A stretch of 64,000 nucleotides of DNA from Streptomyces sp. SAI-135 (GTDB taxonomy: Bacteria > Actinomycetota > Actinomycetes > Streptomycetales > Streptomycetaceae): contig NZ_JARXYP010000002.1 in the NCBI RefSeq assembly GCF_029893805.1, positions 8,680,001 to 8,744,000 of the forward strand, in the 5' to 3' direction. Positions 1 to 7,937 of this stretch are shown here, in pieces. Position numbers and translations under genes: made by a program. The notes under the pieces are model-generated. The model did no database searches, was not told the DNA's origin, and saw nothing but the letters and a program-made list of their open reading frames with translations. Numbering within the stretch: the stretch's first letter is position 1; each line of letters starts with the position of its first letter.

Positions 1-1
1 C

Positions 2-241
2 TGGTACAACACCATGACCGGACTCGCCATGCTGCTCGGCCGCTTCCTGCCCATGATCTTCGTGCTGGCGCTGGCCGGCTCGCTCGCCGGGCAGCGGCCG
101 GTGCCGGAGACCGCGGGCACGCTGCGCACCGAGAAGCCTCTGTTCACCGGGCTGCTGGTGGGCGCGATCCTCATCATCACCGGTCTGACGTACTTCCCGG
201 CCCTCGCGCTGGGCCCGCTGGCCGAGGGGCTGGCGTCATGA
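2..241 (+). CDS. kdpA: KdpA C-terminus, potassium-transporting ATPase potassium-binding subunit (partial)
   Basis: Only the last 79 codons are in the window; the gene starts upstream. KdpA is the ion-selective membrane channel subunit of the high-affinity KdpFABC potassium pump. The visible end starts WYNTMTGLAMLLGRF, continues through a hydrophobic helix (FLPMIFVLALAGSLAG), a polar loop with PVPETAGTLRTEKPLF, and a last transmembrane helix near GLLVGAILIITGLTYFPALA, the typical KdpA ending. The stop codon overlaps the kdpB start (ATGA), so the two subunits are translationally coupled. The expression signal (usually kdpF and a promoter) lies outside the window. Identity is secure because kdpB and kdpC follow directly. 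Confidence 0.93.
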   Translation, partial: WYNTMTGLAMLLGRFLPMIFVLALAGSLAGQRPVPETAGTLRTEKPLFTGLLVGAILIITGLTYFPALALGPLAEGLAS

Positions 242-2364
242 CCACTCGTACCGAAAGCCACGAGGACTCCATGTCCACTCCCACCCTCGCACCCCACCGG
301 AACACGCCTACCGGGCACAGGGCTGCCGAAGGCCGTGTCGGTGCCGGCCTCTTCGACCCCGGGCAGCTGCTGAAGTCGCTGCCGGACGCCTTCCGCAAGC
401 TGGACCCGCGGGTGATGGTCAAGTCGCCGGTGATGTTCGTGGTGTGGATCGGATCAGTCCTGACCACCGTCTTCTCCCTCCAGAATCCCGGTGACTGGTT
501 CGGCTGGACCATCAGCGCATGGCTGTGGCTGACCGTGGTCTTCGCCAACCTCGCGGAGGCGGTCGCCGAGGGCCGCGGCAAGGCGCAGGCCGACACACTC
601 AGGAAGGCCAAGACCGACACGATCGCCCGACGGCTCGACGGTCCCGCCGAAGAGCGGGTCCCCGGTACCGAGTTGAGGATCGGCGACCTGGTGGTCTGCG
701 AGGCCGGCGACATCATTCCCGGCGACGGCGACGTCGTCGAGGGCGTCGCCTCCGTCGACGAGTCGGCGATCACCGGGGAGTCGGCGCCCGTCATCCGCGA
801 GTCCGGGGGCGACCGCAGTGCCGTCACCGGTGGCACGAAGGTGCTCTCCGACCGGATCGTCATCAGGATCACGACGAAGCCCGGAGAGACCTTCATCGAC
901 CGGATGATCAACCTGGTCGAGGGAGCGGCGCGGCAGAGGACGCCCAACGAGATCGCGCTGAACATCCTGCTGGCCTCGCTGACGATCGTCTTCCTGCTGG
1001 CCTGCGCCACGCTGCCGCCGTTCGCGGACTACGCGGGCACCCACCTGACAATGGTCGTGCTGGTCGCCCTGCTGGTCTGCCTCATCCCGACCACCATCGG
1101 CGCCCTGCTCTCCGCCATCGGCATCGCGGGCATGGACCGTCTGGTCCAGCGCAATGTCCTCGCGATGTCCGGCAGGGCGGTCGAGGCCGCCGGTGACGTC
1201 TCCACGCTCCTGCTCGACAAGACCGGCACCATCACCCTCGGCAACCGGCAGGCCGCCGAGTTCGTGCCGGTGGCAGGGACGACCGAGGCCGAACTCGCCG
1301 ACGCCGCCCAGCTCTCCTCGCTGGCCGACGAGACGCCCGAGGGCCGCTCCGTCGTCGTACTGGCGAAGCAGAAGTACGGCCTGCGCGAGCGTCACCAGGG
1401 CGAACTCATGGGCGCCGAGTGGATCGAGTTCACCGCGCAGACCCGCATGTCTGGTGTGGACGTCGACGGCCGCAAGGTCCGCAAGGGCGCGGCCGGTTCG
1501 GTCGTCAAGTGGGTCCAGGAGCGTGGGGGCACGGTCGCCGAGGACGCGGACACGACCGCGAACCGGATCTCCGAAGCGGGCGGCACCCCGCTGCTGGTGG
1601 CCGTCGAGGACGCAGGGGGTGCCCGGGTGCTGGGCGTCGTCCACCTCAAGGACGTCGTCAAGGACGGCATGCGCGAGCGGTTCGACGAGCTGCGCCGCAT
1701 GGGCATCAGGACCGTCATGATCACGGGTGACAACCCGCTGACCGCGAAGGCGATCGCCGAGGAGGCGGGCGTCGACGACTTCCTCGCGGAGGCCACACCC
1801 GAGGACAAGATGGCCCTCATCAAGCGGGAGCAGGCGGGCGGCAAGCTCGTCGCGATGACCGGAGACGGCACCAACGACGCCCCGGCGCTGGCCCAGGCCG
1901 ACGTCGGCGTGGCGATGAACACCGGTACGTCGGCCGCCAAGGAGGCCGGCAACATGGTCGACCTCGACTCCAACCCGACCAAGCTGATCGAGATCGTCGA
2001 GATCGGCAAGCAACTCCTCATCACCCGGGGCGCGTTGACGACGTTCTCCATCGCCAACGACGTCGCCAAGTACTTCGCGATCATCCCGGCCCTGTTCGCG
2101 GCCGTCCACCCGGGCCTGGACAGGCTCAACATCATGGGCCTGTCCTCGCCGGACTCCGCGATCCTGTCCGCCGTCGTCTTCAACGCGCTGATCATCATCG
2201 CGCTGGTGCCGCTCTCCCTGAAGGGCGTGCGCTACCGGCCGGTCAGCGCCGACAGACTGCTGCGCCGCAACCTCACCGTCTACGGCCTCGGCGGACTCAT
2301 CGCCCCCTTCGTCGGCATCAAGCTCATCGACCTGCTCATCTCCCTCATCCCCGGGATCGGCTGA
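238..2364 (+). CDS. kdpB: KdpB, potassium-transporting P-type ATPase catalytic subunit
   Basis: A P-type ATPase that hydrolyses ATP to power potassium uptake through KdpA. It has 708 residues, slightly longer than most KdpB proteins because of a polar N-terminal extension. Visible motifs are the actuator TGES near residues 179-182, the phosphorylation site DKTGTITLG with Asp327, and the hinge GDGTNDAP near 542-549. Transmembrane segments flank these (about 60-110, 235-290, 595-700). The first ATG overlaps the kdpA stop. An in-frame ATG at 271 (MSTPTLAP) could be the true start, because the first eleven residues are not typical of the family. KdpC follows five bases after the stop, so this is an intact kdpABC operon. 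Confidence 0.97.
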   Translation: MTTRTESHEDSMSTPTLAPHRNTPTGHRAAEGRVGAGLFDPGQLLKSLPDAFRKLDPRVMVKSPVMFVVWIGSVLTTVFSLQNPGDWFGWTISAWLWLTVVFANLAEAVAEGRGKAQADTLRKAKTDTIARRLDGPAEERVPGTELRIGDLVVCEAGDIIPGDGDVVEGVASVDESAITGESAPVIRESGGDRSAVTGGTKVLSDRIVIRITTKPGETFIDRMINLVEGAARQRTPNEIALNILLASLTIVFLLACATLPPFADYAGTHLTMVVLVALLVCLIPTTIGALLSAIGIAGMDRLVQRNVLAMSGRAVEAAGDVSTLLLDKTGTITLGNRQAAEFVPVAGTTEAELADAAQLSSLADETPEGRSVVVLAKQKYGLRERHQGELMGAEWIEFTAQTRMSGVDVDGRKVRKGAAGSVVKWVQERGGTVAEDADTTANRISEAGGTPLLVAVEDAGGARVLGVVHLKDVVKDGMRERFDELRRMGIRTVMITGDNPLTAKAIAEEAGVDDFLAEATPEDKMALIKREQAGGKLVAMTGDGTNDAPALAQADVGVAMNTGTSAAKEAGNMVDLDSNPTKLIEIVEIGKQLLITRGALTTFSIANDVAKYFAIIPALFAAVHPGLDRLNIMGLSSPDSAILSAVVFNALIIIALVPLSLKGVRYRPVSADRLLRRNLTVYGLGGLIAPFVGIKLIDLLISLIPGIG

Positions 2365-2369
2365 CAGCC

Positions 2370-3002
2370 ATGAACAACTCGGTCACGAACACAGCCCGGC
2401 TGCTCGGAGCGGGCCTGCGTGCCCTCCTCGTACTGACCCTGGCGACGGGCGTCATCTACCCGCTGGTCGTCACCGGCCTCGCCCAGGCGCTGTTCCACGA
2501 CAAGGCGAACGGCTCCGAGATCACGTACGACGGAAAGGTCGTCGGCTCCTCGCTGATCGGCCAACAGGGCTACAGCCTCGACTACTTCCAGTCCCGTCCG
2601 GCGAACGGCCTCGGCACCAACTCGGTCAACACCCGGTACAAGCTGATCCTCTCGGGCGCGACCAACCTCTCCGCCGACAACAAGAAGCTCATCGCGTCGG
2701 TCGAGGAGGCCAAGGCGAAGGTCGTCAAGGAGAACTCCGTGCCCGGCTACACGGTCGAGCCGTCCCAGGTCCCGGCCGACGCGGTCACCTCCTCCGGCTC
2801 CGGACTGGACCCGGACATCTCCCCGGCCTACGCGCGGCTCCAGGTGCACCGGGTCGCCGAGCGCAACCACCTCACGGTCGCCTCGGTCGAGCAGCTGGTG
2901 AAGGACCACACCGACGGCCGCACGCTCGGCTTCATCGGCGAGCCCCGGGTGAACGTGCTGGAACTGAACACTGCGCTCAAGGCACTGGCGACCGGGAACT
3001 GA
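2370..3002 (+). CDS. kdpC: KdpC, potassium-transporting ATPase accessory subunit
   Basis: KdpC is the small single-span subunit that stabilises the KdpFABC complex and raises its ATP affinity. The 210-residue protein has one N-terminal membrane helix (about residues 13-38, ALLVLTLATGVIYPLVVTGL). The extracytoplasmic part carries family motifs GSSLIGQ, YFQSRPA, SGSGLDPDISPAYA (about 146-160) and a C-terminal GEPRVNVLELN. It starts five bases after kdpB in the same operon. The next open frame downstream is the remains of kdpE, so this is the last intact kdp gene here. Confidence 0.96.
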   Translation: MNNSVTNTARLLGAGLRALLVLTLATGVIYPLVVTGLAQALFHDKANGSEITYDGKVVGSSLIGQQGYSLDYFQSRPANGLGTNSVNTRYKLILSGATNLSADNKKLIASVEEAKAKVVKENSVPGYTVEPSQVPADAVTSSGSGLDPDISPAYARLQVHRVAERNHLTVASVEQLVKDHTDGRTLGFIGEPRVNVLELNTALKALATGN

Positions 3003-3052
3003 AGGCGTTGAAGAGGTACGTCCCTGGGCGCACGACAGGAAGGCGCACGCCG

Positions 3053-3450
3053 ATGACACGGGTGCTGGTGGTGGAGGACGACTCGCAGCTCGTACGGGCC
3101 CTCGTCAGCAATCTCCGGGCTCGCCGCTACGGGGTCGACGCGGCTCCCGACGGAGCCTCCGCACTGCGGCTCGCGGCTGCCCGGCAGCCCGATGTCGTGA
3201 TGTTCAGCATGGACGAACTGTTCGCCCGGCTGCGCGCGGCGGTCCGCCGCACCGAGGAGTCCCCGCTCGGCACCGGCGCGACACTCGTCGAGACGGCGGC
3301 CTTCAGCATCGACCTGCCGGCCAGGAAGGTCCGTCGGGCCGACCGCGAGGTCCGGCTCACGCCCACCGAGTGGCACCTCCGGGAGATCCTGGTCACCAAC
3401 CCCGGCCGGATCTGATCACCGAGCCCGGCATGGGGTAACGGTTCGAGGCT
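3053..3450 (+). pseudogene. kdpE: kdpE response-regulator remnant with two deletions and a nonsense codon
   Basis: A residual KdpE, the OmpR-type activator that normally controls kdp. It begins MTRVLVVEDD with the acidic pair intact. At about 3200 the sequence jumps from PDVV straight to SMDELFARLRAAVRR, so the phospho-acceptor Asp and most of the receiver domain are gone in frame. The winged-helix part then runs through LTPTEWHL to TNPGR and jumps again, near 3412, with a change of frame. The far end of a KdpE protein is readable from 3415 as ITEPGMG, then TAA at 3436 where Tyr is expected, then RFE. The result is a stub open frame (3008-3415) that cannot bind DNA normally. KdpD, the partner kinase, is absent between kdpC and here. 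Confidence 0.85.
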
Positions 3451-3517
3451 GAACCGGAGGGCGAGGGGGGCACGCGGCAAGCTCCTCACGGCCCTTCCCG
3501 ATCAGCGTCCCCTGCCC

Positions 3518-4081
3518 TCAGGCGTCCGGTGGCACGGTCTCGAACTCCCGCTCCAGGTGGCCACTGTCCAGCCGCAGCCGCCACACGTTGCGGCGGTGCA
3601 CGGCCGCGAGGTCGCTCTGGAGCGGGGACGGCGGCACCGCGAGGACCGGGCAGGTGGCGTGGGCGAGGCAGTAGCGGCTGACCGACGGGCGCAGTGCGCG
3701 ACGCAGTCCGCGCCGCCCGGCACCGAGCATCAGCAGGTCGTCCTCCCGGCCGGCCGTCTGGACCAGCGCCGGACCAGCGGCCCCTCGGGCGATGACGGCC
3801 CGCAGCGGGACCCCGAGGTCGGTGCCTCCGAACACCTCGCGCAGGGCCGTGAGCAGCCTCTCGCGTGCGAGTTGCTCCCACTGCCCGACCATGAGTGCCG
3901 TGGCCGGGGACCTGCGGACCGCGAGCTCCCCGCCGGGCGGCTCCCACGCCAGCACCGGCCACAGCTCGGCCCCACGCTGCCGGGCCTCCTCGGCAGCCCG
4001 GGCCAGAGCGCTCAGGCTGCCCAGCGAACCGCTCACTCCCACCACGACGCGAGCCGCAGCGGGCGGACGGAACTCGGACAT
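3518..4081 (-). CDS. Universal stress protein (UspA family)
   Basis: A 187-residue single-domain Usp-fold protein. Family features are the N-terminal beta-strand RVVVGVSGS (about 11-19), the central strand LRAVIARGAAGPALV, and the nucleotide loop LGAGRRGLRRALRPSVS (119-135), followed by CPVLAVPP. The loop keeps the two glycines of G-x2-G but has Pro-Ser where Gly-Ser is usual, so ATP binding is uncertain. A 37-residue tail rich in Arg and His follows the domain. It is transcribed towards the kdpE remnant; Usp genes often sit beside kdp genes in actinobacteria. Its exact role is unknown; stress or dormancy signalling is the family expectation. Confidence 0.85.
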   Translation of the reverse strand: MSEFRPPAAARVVVGVSGSLGSLSALARAAEEARQRGAELWPVLAWEPPGGELAVRRSPATALMVGQWEQLARERLLTALREVFGGTDLGVPLRAVIARGAAGPALVQTAGREDDLLMLGAGRRGLRRALRPSVSRYCLAHATCPVLAVPPSPLQSDLAAVHRRNVWRLRLDSGHLEREFETVPPDA

Positions 4082-4289
4082 CGTCTCCTCCTCGATCGTC
4101 TCCCTCTCATGCCCGCTGAGAGGGATTCGAACAGGCCCGCGCGAGGTGTTCTTGCGGCTGGTTCACGGGGTGGCCGACGGGAACTTCACGAGCTGCTGCC
4201 GGCCGTTCCCGAGATCGCGTGGTCAGCAGCTGCCATGTCGTGATGTCGCAGTCCGGGCGGCGCACCCTGACCGGGCTGGTTGCCTCCCT

Positions 4290-4895
4290 TCAGGAGCCGC
4301 TCCAGCCGGGGTCGCGGCCGAGGTAGCGCAGGAGGGCCGCCACGTCGTCATCGCCCGGTTCGGGGGCCAGGGCTGCGGAGTACGCGCCGTAGGAGCGCAG
4401 CGGCTCGACTGTCTCCCTGGCCAGCTTCAGGAGGGGGCGGGCCAGCTCGGGCGTGAGCGGCGATGGCCGAGCCGTAGCCAGGGCGATGTCCCAGGCGTGG
4501 ACCGCCGCGTCGAGGCCGCACGCCGCCGAGCCGGACCACGGGGACAACTGGTGCGGCGGCAGCGGCACGGGCACCTCGGTGGCGTCCCGGGCGACGCCCG
4601 CCCACGCCTTCGCCGCTCGTGCCAGGGCGTCTTCCAGGAAGACCTGAGGGTCCACGCCCGCCATCTCGCCCGAAGGGGCGAAGGGGTTGAAGTCCGGGCC
4701 GGGTTCGCCGGTCAGCGCTGCGGCGTAGCCGATCTGGTCGCCGACGGCGTGCTGGAAGACCTGGGCGACGGTCCAGTCCGTACAGGGCGTGGGCAGGTGC
4801 CAGCCGTCGGCGGGGACGGCCCGGACCGCCGTGCGCAGGGCTTCGTGGGAGGCGTCAAGGACGCCCCAGCCGCTGGAGATCACGCCATCGCTCAT
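4290..4895 (-). CDS. TIGR03086-family, mycothiol-dependent-isomerase-like protein
   Basis: A 201-residue DinB/MDMPI-fold protein. Members resemble the metal-binding half of mycothiol-dependent maleylpyruvate isomerase and usually bind a divalent metal through three histidines. Visible motifs are the N-terminal LPTPCTDWTVAQVFQHAVGD (about 35-55, with the first His ligand) and VHAWDIALA (about 137-145, the second cluster). The ATG at 4895 was chosen because the family begins just before the first helix; upstream in-frame sequence is non-homologous. It is divergent from the SpoIIE gene at 5088. The substrate is unknown. Confidence 0.8.
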   Translation of the reverse strand: MSDGVISSGWGVLDASHEALRTAVRAVPADGWHLPTPCTDWTVAQVFQHAVGDQIGYAAALTGEPGPDFNPFAPSGEMAGVDPQVFLEDALARAAKAWAGVARDATEVPVPLPPHQLSPWSGSAACGLDAAVHAWDIALATARPSPLTPELARPLLKLARETVEPLRSYGAYSAALAPEPGDDDVAALLRYLGRDPGWSGS

Positions 4896-5004
4896 CGCCG
4901 AGCCCCCGTTCGTAAGGCCATCACCGTGGTGCAGGGTTTTGTCATGCGTCCACTCTGGATCCCTGATCACAGCGAGGACAGCCCTTCTGTCGTCACGGCT
5001 GAGC

Positions 5005-5076
5005 GTTTCCGAAACTTCCGCTAGCATTCGGAATGAATGATTTTGGGTTAATGCCCTAAAAAGGATGAACATCCTT
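5005..5076. promoter_or_regulatory. Divergent promoter region with dyad repeats
   Basis: The gap between the divergent 4895 and 5088 genes holds several dyads. GTTTCCGAAAC at 5005-5015 is a perfect palindrome around one base. TTCCGAA (5007-5013) and TTCGGAA (5027-5033) form an inverted repeat 13 bases apart. AAGGATG (5061-5067) and CATCCTT (5070-5076) form a third dyad only twelve bases before the phosphatase start. These are likely protein-binding sites, but no specific regulator can be named. Confidence 0.45.
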
Positions 5077-5087
5077 CGGAGCGGCGC

Positions 5088-5918
5088 ATGTCCCGCAAGG
5101 GCTCCGCAGACGACGGCGACGAGCTGCTGGCCAGACTCGGCTCGCTGACGTCCCGGGCGCGTGAGTACGCGGAGCTGCAACGCTCCCAGGTCGAACTGGC
5201 CATCGCCCTGCAGCGCGGCATGCTTCCTGCGGAGATGCCCACGGCGCCCCGCTACCACCTGGCAGTGCGCTACGCACCGGCATGTCATGGCCTGAACGTG
5301 GGCGGCGACTGGTACGACGCCTTTCACCTGCCGGACGGCCGCATCGGGCTGTCCATCGGAGACGTCCAGGGGCACAACATCGAGGCCGCCGCCTTCATGG
5401 GGCAGGTGCGCGTCGGCCTGCGGGCACTCGCCTCCGTGACAAGTGAGCCCGGTGAACTTCTCGCGCGGACGAACGACCTCCTGCTCTCCCTCGGCACCGA
5501 TCTGTTCGCCACGTGCACCTTCCTGCGTCTGGATCCGGCCACCGGCGTGCTGGAGAGCGCCCGGGCCGGGCACATCCCGCTCGTCTGGGCGACGGCGGAC
5601 GGAAAAAGCGGTGTCGGCGGCGACGAGGGCGGCCCGCCGCTGGGTGTAGCCGCCGGCATGACCTACCCCGTCACCTGTTACCGGCTCACCACGGGCGGCG
5701 TGTTCGTCCTGCTCACGGACGGGGTGGTGGAGGGGCCGTCCATGGAGGTCGGCCAAGGCCTGGACCAGGTCGTACGGCTCGCCGGGGTCGCGGCCGTGGC
5801 GGGCATGGACGCCGGCGCGCTCGCCACCGCCGTGATGCGGGGCGCGGACCAGGTGGGCCACGAGGACGACGCCGCCGTGCTCGTCGTCGGCTACGAAGGG
5901 GCCGAAGGTCAGCCGTAG
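5088..5918 (+). CDS. PP2C-family (SpoIIE-type) serine phosphatase
   Basis: A soluble 276-residue metal-dependent protein phosphatase of the SpoIIE/RsbU type, which normally dephosphorylates anti-anti-sigma factors. A short N-terminal helical region (about 15-50, rich in Arg and Glu, LTSRAREYAELQRSQVE) leads into the catalytic domain. Metal-binding acids are Asp74 in GGDWYD, Asp92 in SIGDVQGH, Asp211 in LLTDGV and Asp260/261 in HEDDAAVLV, so the active site looks complete. There is no GAF or PAS domain, unlike many streptomycete relatives. A GGAG element precedes the ATG. The MASE1 membrane protein follows 50 bases later and may supply the missing sensory input. Confidence 0.88.
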   Translation: MSRKGSADDGDELLARLGSLTSRAREYAELQRSQVELAIALQRGMLPAEMPTAPRYHLAVRYAPACHGLNVGGDWYDAFHLPDGRIGLSIGDVQGHNIEAAAFMGQVRVGLRALASVTSEPGELLARTNDLLLSLGTDLFATCTFLRLDPATGVLESARAGHIPLVWATADGKSGVGGDEGGPPLGVAAGMTYPVTCYRLTTGGVFVLLTDGVVEGPSMEVGQGLDQVVRLAGVAAVAGMDAGALATAVMRGADQVGHEDDAAVLVVGYEGAEGQP

Positions 5919-5968
5919 GGCGGCATGCGGACGCTCCCACCGCGCCGGAACGACGGGCCCGGTGTCTG

Positions 5969-6997
5969 ATGGCCAGTGTGGTGGGTACCGAGAATCTGCG
6001 CCGGACCGGCGTCTTAGCCCTCCAGACGCTGGCCGTCGCCGGCAGCTACTACGCCGCGGGGCGATTCGGACTCCTGTGGGACCTGACCGTCGAAGGCGCC
6101 GTCTTCACCCCCATCTGGCCGCCGACCGGTATCGCGGTGGCCAGTCTGCTGATCTTCGGGCTGAGCGTCTGGCCCGGCATCGCACTCGGCGCCCTCCTGG
6201 TCATCGTGCACCTCACCTCCTCGCTGGAGCCCGATGTCCTCGGCAACCTGGCCGGCAACACGGCCGCGCCGATCTGCGCGTATCTCATGCTGCGCGCGGT
6301 GGGCTTCCGTACCGGCCTGAGCCGGTTGCGGGACGGCATGGCCCTGGTGTTCCTCGGGGCGCTGACCGGCATGCTGATCAGTTCCACGGTGGGCGTCGGC
6401 ATGCTCGTGATGGCGGACCGGCTGCAATCGCACAGCTTCTGGGGGGTGTGGCTGGCGTGGTGGGTGGGCGACGCGATGGGCGTCCTGATCGTCACGCCGC
6501 TGCTGCTGTGGCTGTACGAGTCACAGTGGCCCCCGCAACTGTCCCGTTGGCCGGAGGCGACGGCGCTGATCGTCGTCACCGGCGCTGTCGTGCCGCTGGT
6601 CACCCACAGCAGCCTCAGTGTGCTGTTCCTCGTCTACCCGCTGCTGATCTGGGCCGCCCTGCGCTTCCAGCTGATCGGCAGCATGCTGTGCGCTCTCGCG
6701 ACGTCCGTCGTGGCCACCGTGGCCGCCAGGGAGGAGGCAGGCCCTTTCGAGGGCCTGAGCCGCGTCGAGGTGATGATCAAACTGCAGGCGTTCAACGGCA
6801 CCATCGCCCTGACCGCCCTCCTGCTCTCCGCCGTGATCACCGAGCAGCGCAACACCCGGCGCTCCGTGGAAGCGGCCTGCCACGAGCTCGTCGAGGTCCT
6901 GGAACACCTCACCGCGGGGGACGCGCCACGAGGGAGGCCGGTTCAGTCCGAGGGGGAGGCCGACGGCGGGCCCCCTCAGCAGGAGACCGGGCGCTGA
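5969..6997 (+). CDS. MASE1-domain integral membrane sensor protein
   Basis: A 342-residue polytopic membrane protein. The MASE1 sensory domain occupies about residues 10-310, with eight to ten hydrophobic helices and the family motif PIWPPTGIAVA near 47-57. In most MASE1 proteins the domain is joined to a GGDEF, kinase or phosphatase output; here the chain ends in only about 45 polar residues after the last helix. The ATG at 5969 gives the canonical MASE1 start; upstream in-frame sequence is a shadow of the phosphatase gene. The tandem arrangement with a SpoIIE phosphatase suggests a split sensor-output pair. The ligand is unknown. Confidence 0.8.
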   Translation: MASVVGTENLRRTGVLALQTLAVAGSYYAAGRFGLLWDLTVEGAVFTPIWPPTGIAVASLLIFGLSVWPGIALGALLVIVHLTSSLEPDVLGNLAGNTAAPICAYLMLRAVGFRTGLSRLRDGMALVFLGALTGMLISSTVGVGMLVMADRLQSHSFWGVWLAWWVGDAMGVLIVTPLLLWLYESQWPPQLSRWPEATALIVVTGAVVPLVTHSSLSVLFLVYPLLIWAALRFQLIGSMLCALATSVVATVAAREEAGPFEGLSRVEVMIKLQAFNGTIALTALLLSAVITEQRNTRRSVEAACHELVEVLEHLTAGDAPRGRPVQSEGEADGGPPQQETGR

Positions 6998-7163
6998 GCC
7001 TCACCTCCGAAGCGCATCCGAGCGCCACGTCCGTGCCGAAGCAAGGGTGCGGGACGCGCATCCGAACGGAAGGGCAGGTCATCCCGTACGCAGCACCCGC
7101 CTGCTGTGCTGCTGGCCCCCGACAGGACAGCCGTCCTGGACGAAGAGGAACGGAGCAGTCGCG

Positions 7164-7400
7164 ATGACGAAGAAGGCGAAGAACAAGACCCAGGGCAAAA
7201 AGTTCAGCCGGGGCGACGAGGTCACCTGGCAGAGCCACGGCGGCACCGCCGAGGGCAAGGTCGTCCGCAAGCTCACCCGACGCACCGAGGCCGCGGGCCG
7301 CACCGTGGACGCCTCGTCCGAGGAGCCGCAGTACGAGGTGCGCAGCGACAAGTCCGGCGGCACGGCAGTCCACAAACCGTCCGCGCTGCGCAAGAAGTGA
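7164..7400 (+). CDS. DUF2945 / hypervirulence-associated Tudor-like small protein
   Basis: A 78-residue basic protein that matches the DUF2945 family: KKFSRGDEVTWQSHGGTAEG at about 12-31, then GKVVRKLTRRTEAAGRTV, YEVRSDKSGGTAVHKPSAL and a Lys-rich end. The family forms a small Tudor-like barrel; its function in bacteria is unproven. The ATG at 7164 follows a purine-rich stretch (cggagcagtc). The next gene starts nine bases after the stop, so the two are probably cotranscribed. Confidence 0.82.
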   Translation: MTKKAKNKTQGKKFSRGDEVTWQSHGGTAEGKVVRKLTRRTEAAGRTVDASSEEPQYEVRSDKSGGTAVHKPSALRKK

Positions 7401-7409
7401 GCGGGCCGG

Positions 7410-7886
7410 ATGCAGACCTTCCTGCCGCACCCGGACTTCCGTCGGACGGCCCTCCTGCTGGACCGGCGCCGACTGGGCAAACAGCGGGTCGAGGCGCTGC
7501 AGGTCCTGCGTGGCCTGACGGTGCCGGGATACGGCTGGCGCCGGCATCCGGCCGTACGGATGTGGGTGGGGTACGAGGAGGCACTCGTACGGTACGGCCT
7601 GGAGATCTGCCGGGTCTGGCGTGAACACGGGCACCAGGACAGCTGCGCCGCCTCGCTGGTGGCCGGACTGGCCGCCCTGCGCCCCGGTGCCCCGGTGCGC
7701 GACCAGTCGGCGCTGGCGGCCGCCGGGGAACTGCCGCCCTGGCACGGCGACGAGGCCTTCCACGAAAGCCATCGCTCGGCCCTGGTCCGCAAGGACCCGG
7801 AGGCCTACGGCGAACTGTTCCCCGGCGTACCCGACGACCTCCCCTACGTGTGGCCCGCGTCCGACCGAGAGGTACAACCGGGCTGA
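7410..7886 (+). CDS. MSMEG_6728-type, pyrimidine-dimer-DNA-glycosylase-like protein
   Basis: A 158-residue protein resembling MSMEG_6728-family proteins, which are annotated as T4 endonuclease V-like pyrimidine dimer DNA glycosylases. It opens MQTFLPHPDFRRTALLLDRRRLGKQR, the expected N-terminal helix, where the second-position residue would act as nucleophile in the true enzyme. Later parts include HPAVRMWVGYE and a C-terminal ESHRSALVRKDPEAYG-like segment near 120-135. Catalysis is inferred by family only. It lies downstream of the DUF2945 gene. Confidence 0.7.
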   Translation: MQTFLPHPDFRRTALLLDRRRLGKQRVEALQVLRGLTVPGYGWRRHPAVRMWVGYEEALVRYGLEICRVWREHGHQDSCAASLVAGLAALRPGAPVRDQSALAAAGELPPWHGDEAFHESHRSALVRKDPEAYGELFPGVPDDLPYVWPASDREVQPG

Positions 7887-7937
7887 GGGTGCCGGAGCCG
7901 ACGTTCCGTCAGGCCCCGGCCCCGTGCGGAAGAGAGG

